From Myxococcota bacterium (GTDB lineage: Bacteria > Myxococcota_A > Polyangia > HGW-17 > JAJRWW01): 10,212 bases of DNA. Below are positions 5,728 through 10,212 of this stretch, piece by piece. Under the pieces are notes generated by a model. The model was not told the origin of the DNA. It saw nothing but the letters and a program-made list of their open reading frames with translations, and made no database searches. The DNA is taken from NCBI GenBank assembly GCA_024276595.1, contig JAJRWW010000545.1, positions 1-10,212 on the forward strand. Direction: 5' to 3'. Position numbers and translations under genes: made by a program. Position 1 is the stretch's first letter. Every line of letters begins with the position of its first letter.

Positions 5728-7221
5728 ATGAAACCCGCAGCTCCCTCCTCCCAGCCCCTGCGCGCCCGACAGATAGCGCTGGTCCTCCTGGCGCTGATTC
5801 TGCTCCTGGTAGCGCTGCTTTTTCTGCTTCACAGGCGCCGGCGCGGGCCTCCCTTTGAGATCGTGGTAGCTCAAGAACAGACGGTTGTGGATCCCTACTC
5901 GCGAAACAGGGTCACGGCGGAGGTCGTGCCCCATGTGGAGGGCGTCAAGCTGACGTGGACCTGCACCGGGGGCTCCATCAGGGGACAGGGAAGGAGCGTG
6001 GTCTGGGTGGCGCCGGCAGCTCAGGACGTCTACACCGTGGTGGCCACCGGGAGAGACTCCTCGGGGCGGACAAGGCGGGACGAGGTGCGATTCGAGGTGC
6101 GCCCGCCCATTACCTCTGTCGGTGATGTGCGCCGCGCAACATCTATCGCTCAGCGCTTTCGCGACTATCCCCCTGGCTACGAGCTCCCCAGGATCGAGGA
6201 CGTCTCGGCCGACAAGACCGAGCTGTGTCGGGGCGAGCCCACTGTGCTCTCCACCGAGGTGGAGAACCGCGCAGACGATCAGCTGCGAGTCTACTACACG
6301 TGGTACGATCCCGTGCTTCGCAAGATGGTGGGAGGGTTTGGTGCGCACCTGACGTTCGTAGCACCGAGAGTGCGTGGAACCATCGAGATTACCGCCAACG
6401 CCATCAACCAAAAAGTGCGCAACCACCTGCCCGCTCGAAGGAAGATCCGCATCACCGTCTTGGACTGTGACTACCGAGTCGACTGGTCAAAGGGGGTCCA
6501 CGCCCGCTTTGTGTGGAGCCGCATCGGACCTTCCAGGTACCAGTTTCTGGCCCAGCTCTCTCGTGTCCAGGCCAACCCAATAGTCGCCTACTACTGGGTG
6601 TTTGGAGACGGCCAGGTTCAGCGCACGACCATTCCGGTGGTCGAGCATGTCTACAAGATCGACAAGCACAGGCCGAGACAGTTCGACTACTTCAAGGTGA
6701 CCCTGCGCGTTCACGGCAGAGATGGGAGCGTTGATGAGTCCTCCCGAGGGCTGGTGGTGCGCCACGACTACCACGCACAGACCCAGGCCTTCTTTACCTC
6801 GCCCAGGGGAAAGCAGCGCTGGAACGCGCGGCTCGAGCAGTGGGAGATGGACGTGCAGATAGACAACAGGGGCGTCTTCGCGGGTCAGCTCAAGCCCATC
6901 AAGATGAACATCACCGACGCCAGCGGCCGCACGGTCAAGACTCTCCTTGTTCCACCCAGGGAGATTTTCGGCGCAGACTCTGTCTTGGCGAACAGCAGCT
7001 TGAAGGGCACAATCGTCCTTCCAGAGAAATCTCTGCCAGAGGGTACCAGGTCGGTCACGTACATGGTTGAAGGCGAGGATGAGAACGGCAACAAGACCGC
7101 CTCCCGCTGGATTGTCTTCACAGGCGACAAGGGCAGCGGTGTGAGCGAAACGGAGGAAGGGTCCTCGGGGGAGAGCAGCTCGAGCGGGGAGGAGAGCCCA
7201 GACGCTCACTCGGGTGACTGA
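5728..7221 (+). CDS. Single-pass membrane protein with Ig-like and PKD domains
   Basis: A 497-aa protein of unknown function. One hydrophobic segment at ~15-34 acts as an uncleaved signal anchor. It is followed by an Ig-like module at ~60-126 (LTWTCTGGSI...VVWVAPAAQDVYTVVATGRD), a second beta-sandwich at ~155-246 (LSTEVEN...YYTWYDP...ITANAINQ), and a PKD domain at ~260-345 with the hallmark YYWVFGDG near W290 and a closing FKVTLRVHG strand. A further beta-rich part spans ~370-465, and the Ser/Glu/Gly-rich acidic tail (468-497) is probably disordered. Such domains usually mediate protein or glycan contacts outside the cytoplasm. The HRRRR cluster directly after the membrane segment is unusual for a periplasmic flank. 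ATG 5728 has GGGGGAG at 5713-5719 (8-base gap), inside the end of the lipoprotein gene, which indicates coupling. The two products may act together at the envelope (inference). Confidence 0.8.
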   Translation: MKPAAPSSQPLRARQIALVLLALILLLVALLFLLHRRRRGPPFEIVVAQEQTVVDPYSRNRVTAEVVPHVEGVKLTWTCTGGSIRGQGRSVVWVAPAAQDVYTVVATGRDSSGRTRRDEVRFEVRPPITSVGDVRRATSIAQRFRDYPPGYELPRIEDVSADKTELCRGEPTVLSTEVENRADDQLRVYYTWYDPVLRKMVGGFGAHLTFVAPRVRGTIEITANAINQKVRNHLPARRKIRITVLDCDYRVDWSKGVHARFVWSRIGPSRYQFLAQLSRVQANPIVAYYWVFGDGQVQRTTIPVVEHVYKIDKHRPRQFDYFKVTLRVHGRDGSVDESSRGLVVRHDYHAQTQAFFTSPRGKQRWNARLEQWEMDVQIDNRGVFAGQLKPIKMNITDASGRTVKTLLVPPREIFGADSVLANSSLKGTIVLPEKSLPEGTRSVTYMVEGEDENGNKTASRWIVFTGDKGSGVSETEEGSSGESSSSGEESPDAHSGD

Positions 7222-7303
7222 ACCTTCCGTCCACACCCCGCACGTCCCCCGACATGGGTGAGCCTGGAGCCCACCTTGAGGGCATTCGCCCAGACTCCTC
7301 CAT

Positions 7304-7325
7304 CCCCACGGGCTCAAGCGGGCTG
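7304..7325 (+). repeat. Direct repeat copy 1 (CCCCACGGG...GCGGGCTG)
   Basis: The 22-base segment reads CCCCACGGG followed by CTCAAGCGGGCTG. It recurs at 7660-7682 with a single extra G (CCCCACGGGG then CTCAAGCGGGCTG). The two copies start 356 bases apart in the same orientation, inside non-coding DNA. A third, poor echo (ACGGGGCTC) is at about 7560. They could be binding sites or the scar of a small duplication. No open frame runs through both copies. Confidence 0.6.
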
Positions 7326-7599
7326 CTTCACCAGCGGTCGCGAGGCTTCAGAAGCTCACGAGCACCCAACCTCTGGCCCAGCGCCTACAGCTCCCCATTG
7401 TCCCGGGGACGCGAGCCCACCTTCTGGCCAATAATGGCTCGCTCCAAGGTCATCCCGGTGCGGAGACGGTCAAAAATGTCCGACTCCCTGGGACCAGGCA
7501 CACCGGCCAGCCCGCAACTGGATGGATGCCTGCGCCAGAGTGTTGTAATGCCTCAACCGACGGGGCTCTTGCTCAACATGGGCCGACGCACAGCATCCT

Positions 7600-7615
7600 C
7601 GGCACGAAGAATGCA
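7600..7615 (+). promoter_or_regulatory. Weak sigma54-like promoter candidate
   Basis: CGGCACG-AAGA-ATGCA keeps the essential GG (7601-7602) and GC (7613-7614) with the required 12-base spacing, but departs from consensus at two other positions (T to C before GG, T to A before TGC). It would start transcription near 7626, about 116 bases before the kinase ATG. No TGTTCA half-site of the kind found near 3680 lies upstream, so control by the same activator is not supported. Confidence 0.3.
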
Positions 7616-7659
7616 GCAGACAGCGGTGGGGTTGTACGCTCGAATACATCGGCGTCATT

Positions 7660-7682
7660 CCCCACGGGGCTCAAGCGGGCTG
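7660..7682 (+). repeat. Direct repeat copy 2 (CCCCACGGGG...GCGGGCTG)
   Basis: Second copy of the repeat at 7304-7325, differing by one inserted G. It lies 60 bases before the kinase start and overlaps the beginning of the GGCTGGCAGC repeat at 7678. Confidence 0.6.
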
Positions 7683-7707
7683 GCAGCCGGACCCACAGGC
7701 TGGCAGC
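7678..7707 (+). repeat. Short direct repeat GGCTGGCAGC, 20-base period
   Basis: GGCTGGCAGC occurs at 7678-7687 and 7698-7707, exactly 20 bases (about two helical turns) apart and just before the kinase ribosome binding site at 7733-7737. This could be an operator for a regulator that binds one face of the DNA, or chance in GC-rich sequence. Confidence 0.4.
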
Positions 7708-7741
7708 AACCAACCGAGCCCCTGGCAAAGACAGGAGCGCC

Positions 7742-9673
7742 ATGTCGAAAACTCCTCGCAAGCAACCAGATGACCCGAGCAAGCTCGAATCCCGAGAGGA
7801 CGCTTCCACCGACAATGAGCGCCTTGACACCGAGGCGCCCTTGGAAACCCTCCCAGGGGCTCCCCAGGATGCCTCCCTCACCCCGAGCCAGAGGCTCGAC
7901 CACCATTCGGCATCGAGGTCCGATCTCGGCCGGCAGAGCTCTACGACCCGGCGATCCCCCCCTTCGGATCCGCTGGAGGCGCTGTGCCAGGCCAGTCTTG
8001 CGGTGACCTCGAGCCTGGAGCCAGCAGAGGTGCTGGACGCGATCCTCACCCACGTCATCTCCCTCTCCAGCGCCGACGACGCGTACATCTTCTACTATGA
8101 TGGCAAGGAGCTCACCTTTGCCGCCCACCGCTGGCGCGACGGCCTGAGCCACCCGCGCGGCCCCTTCAAGAAGCCCCGAGAGAATGGACTGACCCGCTCT
8201 GTGGCCCGTGCCGGCAAGGCCCTCGTGGTGCCGGATGTGAACCGCCACCCGCTTTTCGATGACTGGCGCTGGAGCGGCGCGCTCCTCGGCCTCCCGCTCA
8301 CCATCCGTGACCAAGTTCTGGGCGTCATGACCATCGGCTTTGGCAGACCCCAGCGGTTCACGGAAGACACCTTGCGCCCGCTGAACCTGCTGGCCGATCA
8401 GGCTGCCATTGCCATCCAGAACGCTACGCTCCACAGCCGGGTGAGCCAAGAGCTCAAGGACCGGCGCCGGGCAGAGGCGCGGTACCAACGCCTCGTAGAG
8501 CACCTACCTGGCATCATTTGCGAGCTGACTCCCGAGGGAACGATCACCTTCGTGAGCCCAGCCATCACCACGTTTACGGGCCATCGACCAGAGGACCTCG
8601 TGGGACTCAACTGGTGGGAGACACTCTACCCGCACGAAGATCGGGAGCAGATGGCGGCTCTGAAAAGGAGGCTGCAACGAGCAGATGTTACCGACCACGA
8701 GATGACGATCCTGGACCTGGACCACAACCCCCATGTCTTCATGTGGAGCACCGCCAACCAGTGGCAAGACAGCGGTGACCTCAAGCGCATCATCATGATC
8801 GGGATGGACGTAACCATGCGGCGCCACGCGGAGGAGGAGTACAGACAGCTACAGGAGCAGCTCATCTTCGCCCAGCGGATGGACAGTGTCGGACGCCTGG
8901 CCAGTGGCGTCGCCCACGACTTCAACAACCTCCTCACCGTCATCCTGGGGTGCTCCCAAGTGCTCAAGGACACCCTCGACAAAGACAGCCCGCTCTTGGA
9001 CGAGGTCCGCGAGATCATAGGGTCCAGCAAGCGCGGCGCGGCCCTGGCGCGCCAGCTACTTCTCTATAGCCGCAAGGACATGGCTCAGCCTCGGACGGTA
9101 AGCATTAATCGCGTTCTGAGGGACATGGGCAAGCTGCTGCAGCGGCTCGTTGGCAAGCAGATCACGCTGGATCTTCAGCTCGCAAGAAACCTTCCCAGCG
9201 TCTGCATTGATCCAGGTCACCTGGAGCAGGTGATCGTCAACCTCGTGGTCAACGGCTGCGATGCCATGCCAAACGGGGGAGCTCTCAGTATCGTAACCGA
9301 GGTCCGCGAGATGGACGAAGGCATCGTTCGCAAGTACGCAAGCATCTGCGCCGGTCCCCATGTGAGGCTCGCAGTGAGCGACACCGGCTGCGGCATGTCC
9401 GAGGAGGTCGCTGCCTCCGTGTTCGAGCCCTTCTTCACCACAAAGCCCAGGGGAAAGGGTACCGGGCTGGGCCTCTCCACCGTGTACGGCATTGTCAAGC
9501 ACGCAAAGGGAGCCATCTGGGTCCGCTCTGCGCCCAAGAAAGGCAGCACCATTGAGGTCTTTCTGCCGGTCGTGAGCGGCAAGGACCGCAGGTACACTGC
9601 GAGCACCACCGAGGCCCCTGCCATCGGCCGCGGGGAGCTGCTGCTGCTGGTAGAGGATGACGAGGCCCTCTAG
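7742..9673 (+). CDS. Hybrid sensor histidine kinase (GAF-PAS-HisKA-HATPase), receiver cut by amber codon
   Basis: A soluble sensor kinase of 643 aa up to the TAG at 9671-9673. Domains: a charged, disordered N-terminus 1-75; GAF ~78-230; PAS ~246-360 (ELTPEGTITFVSPAITTFTG); HisKA with phosphoacceptor His392 in VAHDFNNLL; and an HATPase with N-box Asn504 (VNLVVNGCDAM), DTGCGM (547-552), FEPFFTTK (561-568) and GKGTGLGLS (571-579). Then GELLLLVEDDEAL (631-643) begins a receiver domain, after which the frame hits TAG. The rest of the receiver continues in the same frame to 9994. No membrane segment is visible, so sensing is probably cytoplasmic. ATG 7742 has AGGAG at 7733-7737 (4-base gap). All kinase motifs are intact, so the shortened product may still autophosphorylate, but it would have only the first strand of its receiver. 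TAG also ends the genes at 4441 and 5724, so it is a genuine stop codon here. Partner response regulator unknown. Confidence 0.9.
   Translation: MSKTPRKQPDDPSKLESREDASTDNERLDTEAPLETLPGAPQDASLTPSQRLDHHSASRSDLGRQSSTTRRSPPSDPLEALCQASLAVTSSLEPAEVLDAILTHVISLSSADDAYIFYYDGKELTFAAHRWRDGLSHPRGPFKKPRENGLTRSVARAGKALVVPDVNRHPLFDDWRWSGALLGLPLTIRDQVLGVMTIGFGRPQRFTEDTLRPLNLLADQAAIAIQNATLHSRVSQELKDRRRAEARYQRLVEHLPGIICELTPEGTITFVSPAITTFTGHRPEDLVGLNWWETLYPHEDREQMAALKRRLQRADVTDHEMTILDLDHNPHVFMWSTANQWQDSGDLKRIIMIGMDVTMRRHAEEEYRQLQEQLIFAQRMDSVGRLASGVAHDFNNLLTVILGCSQVLKDTLDKDSPLLDEVREIIGSSKRGAALARQLLLYSRKDMAQPRTVSINRVLRDMGKLLQRLVGKQITLDLQLARNLPSVCIDPGHLEQVIVNLVVNGCDAMPNGGALSIVTEVREMDEGIVRKYASICAGPHVRLAVSDTGCGMSEEVAASVFEPFFTTKPRGKGTGLGLSTVYGIVKHAKGAIWVRSAPKKGSTIEVFLPVVSGKDRRYTASTTEAPAIGRGELLLLVEDDEAL
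9671..9673 (+). other. In-frame amber codon inside the receiver domain
   Basis: TAG lies between GAG GCC CTC and CAG ACC ATG in an otherwise continuous frame. It separates the acidic Mg-binding residues (E638, D639, D640) from the rest of the receiver, including the phosphoacceptor Asp. A single substitution from CAG, AAG or GAG would produce it, and Gln, Lys or Glu would all fit this position in helix 1. It may be a recent nonsense mutation, a sequencing or assembly error, or a site of readthrough. Confidence 0.85.
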
Positions 9674-9679
9674 CAGACC

Positions 9680-9994
9680 ATGGGGCGCTTTCTTACCAAC
9701 CTCGGCTACCGCGTGCAGGAGGCGGCCGATGGCTTCCAGGCGTGGAGCAAGTTCTGCGACCTCGATGGTCAAGTGGACCTCCTGGTCACCGACCTCGTGA
9801 TGCCCGACCTCTCCGGACCGAAGCTCATCGCCAGGATACGCGACCACTCCCCTTTGCTTCCTGTGCTTTGCATCAGCGGGCACCCGACGGCAGAGCTGAA
9901 CGAGAAGGCTGGGGGTCAGGCGCGCACGTGCTTTCTGCGAAAGCCCTTCACGCCTTCGAGGCTCGCCGCCAAGATCCACGAGATGCTGTGCTGA
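9680..9994 (+). CDS. Remainder of the hybrid kinase receiver domain
   Basis: These 104 codons (from ATG 9680) are in frame with the kinase gene and complete its receiver. The phosphoacceptor Asp is in LLVTDLVMPDLSG (D684 if the amber codon is read as one residue), the conserved Ser in CISGHP (712) and the conserved Lys in FLRKPFTP (734). As a free protein it would lack beta-strand 1 and the acidic Mg pocket and probably not be phosphorylated properly. There is no good ribosome site close to ATG 9680; the nearest GAGG is about 15 bases away. It is best viewed as the severed 3' end of one hybrid-kinase gene of 750 codons in total, expressed only if the amber codon is read through. An automated annotation would probably list it as a separate small response regulator. 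Confidence 0.8.
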   Translation: MGRFLTNLGYRVQEAADGFQAWSKFCDLDGQVDLLVTDLVMPDLSGPKLIARIRDHSPLLPVLCISGHPTAELNEKAGGQARTCFLRKPFTPSRLAAKIHEMLC

Positions 9995-10066
9995 GACCAT
10001 CCACGGAGGGGGCGCCGCAAGGCCTGCTCCAGCTCCATCAATCCCGCCCGGACCATTTCTCCCCTG

Positions 10067-10087
10067 TATGCGGACGATCATATGCGG
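10067..10087 (+). repeat. Direct repeat TATGCGG, 14-base period
   Basis: TATGCGG occurs at 10067-10073 and 10081-10087 in the 144-base gap between the kinase/receiver gene and the TerB-like gene. The gap also holds CCACGGAGG twice (10001-10009 and 10126-10134); the second copy supplies the ribosome binding site of the next gene. No clear promoter or terminator could be fixed in this gap. Confidence 0.35.
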
Positions 10088-10138
10088 TAAAGTGTGAGTC
10101 GAGGATGGGAGTCGGCGGCGACGCCCCACGGAGGAAGC

Positions 10139-10212
10139 ATGTCGCAGGCACGTCTCGACGTCGTCCGGGCCATGGCCGCGATGGCCTGGTCGGACGGTCG
10201 CATGGACAAGAA
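10139..10212 (+). CDS. N-terminus of a TerB-like protein (runs off the window)
   Basis: The 24 complete codons visible read MSQARLDVVRAMAAMAWSDG and continue with RMDKK-type residues. The pattern of a helix with small residues followed by (A/S)DG-x-(M/I/V)-D is characteristic of the first metal-binding-like turn of TerB/tellurite-resistance-type helical domains (a-m-A-w-a-D-G-x-v-x-x-x-E). The proteins are small and cytoplasmic, often fused or linked to stress or membrane functions, and their biochemical role is poorly defined. The start is well supported: GGAGG at 10130-10134 lies 4 bases before the ATG. Only the beginning is present, so total length and any fused domain are unknown. Confidence 0.65.
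   Translation, partial: MSQARLDVVRAMAAMAWSDGRMDK

Larger units (their letters stand above)
7222..7741. other. 520-base non-coding leader before the hybrid kinase
   Basis: No credible gene on either strand. The kinase frame is open back to 7526, but its extra residues resemble no domain, and a ribosome site precedes the ATG at 7742. The stretch contains a near-identical direct repeat of about 22 bases (7304-7325 and 7660-7682), a 10-base tandem-type repeat just before the kinase, and a weak sigma54-like element at 7600-7615. A short hairpin (TCCCC, 8-base loop, GGGGA) lies near 7393-7410 and lacks a T-run. No convincing terminator for the PKD gene and no recognised riboswitch were seen. Confidence 0.55.

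Noticed and set aside
5476..6426. Minus-strand 316-aa frame opposite the lipoprotein and PKD genes
   Set aside because: No recognisable domain. The plus strand shows coherent signal anchor, Ig-like and PKD features over the same bases.
6487..7317. Minus-strand 276-aa frame opposite the PKD domain
   Set aside because: Antisense shadow with no domain or clear start site.
7254..8006. Plus-strand 250-aa frame spanning the leader and kinase start
   Set aside because: Ser/Arg/Pro-rich with no domain, and it overlaps the kinase N-terminus in another frame.
9056..10129. Minus-strand 357-aa frame opposite the kinase HATPase and receiver
   Set aside because: Antisense shadow of highly conserved plus-strand kinase motifs; no domain of its own.

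Overview
The window is GC-rich DNA, probably from a deltaproteobacterial-type organism (Myxococcota or a relative). I infer this from the gene content: a sigma54 enhancer-binding protein with large sensor modules, PKD/Ig-like and lipoprotein envelope proteins, a soluble GAF-PAS hybrid histidine kinase, and the start of a TerB-like protein. No database search was possible, so the taxonomy is inference. I see no tRNA, rRNA, CRISPR array, insertion sequence or phage gene.

Layout: (1) Bases 1-355 hold no intact gene. The minus strand there may carry the worn C-terminal end of a beta-helix 'choice-of-anchor Q' type surface protein. (2) Bases 356-3376, minus strand, encode a ~1006-aa sigma54-dependent transcriptional activator with the order TPR-like helices, GAF, PAS, AAA+ (GESGTGKE, GAFTGA) and Fis-type HTH. 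(3) Bases 3377-3817 are a divergent, comparatively AT-rich control region. It has a near-perfect -24/-12 sigma54 promoter at 3768-3782 facing right, and five copies of TGTTCA/TGAACA, one of them in an inverted repeat centred ~110 bp upstream of the predicted transcription start. (4) Bases 3818-4441 encode a secreted 207-aa protein that looks like a circularly permuted papain/NlpC-P60 (YiiX/YebB-like) cysteine hydrolase. A strong hairpin follows. (5) Bases 4546-5724 and 5728-7221 encode a putative beta-propeller lipoprotein and a single-pass membrane protein with Ig-like and PKD domains, 3 nt apart. (6) Bases 7222-7741 are a 520-bp non-coding leader with direct repeats and a weak sigma54-like site. 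(7) Bases 7742-9994 are one reading frame for a GAF-PAS-HisKA-HATPase-receiver hybrid kinase, broken by an in-frame amber codon at 9671-9673 inside the receiver domain. (8) A TerB-like gene starts at 10139 and runs off the window.

How it may work together: the activator at 356-3376 and the promoter/half-site array beside it form a self-contained regulatory unit. The simplest reading is that the TPR-GAF-PAS activator senses a signal, binds the GTTCA-N5-TGAAC enhancer and drives sigma54 transcription of the secreted hydrolase-like protein, possibly reading on into the lipoprotein/PKD pair. The activator has no receiver domain, so the downstream hybrid kinase is not its obvious partner. The most notable observations are this divergent regulator/target module and the amber-split receiver.
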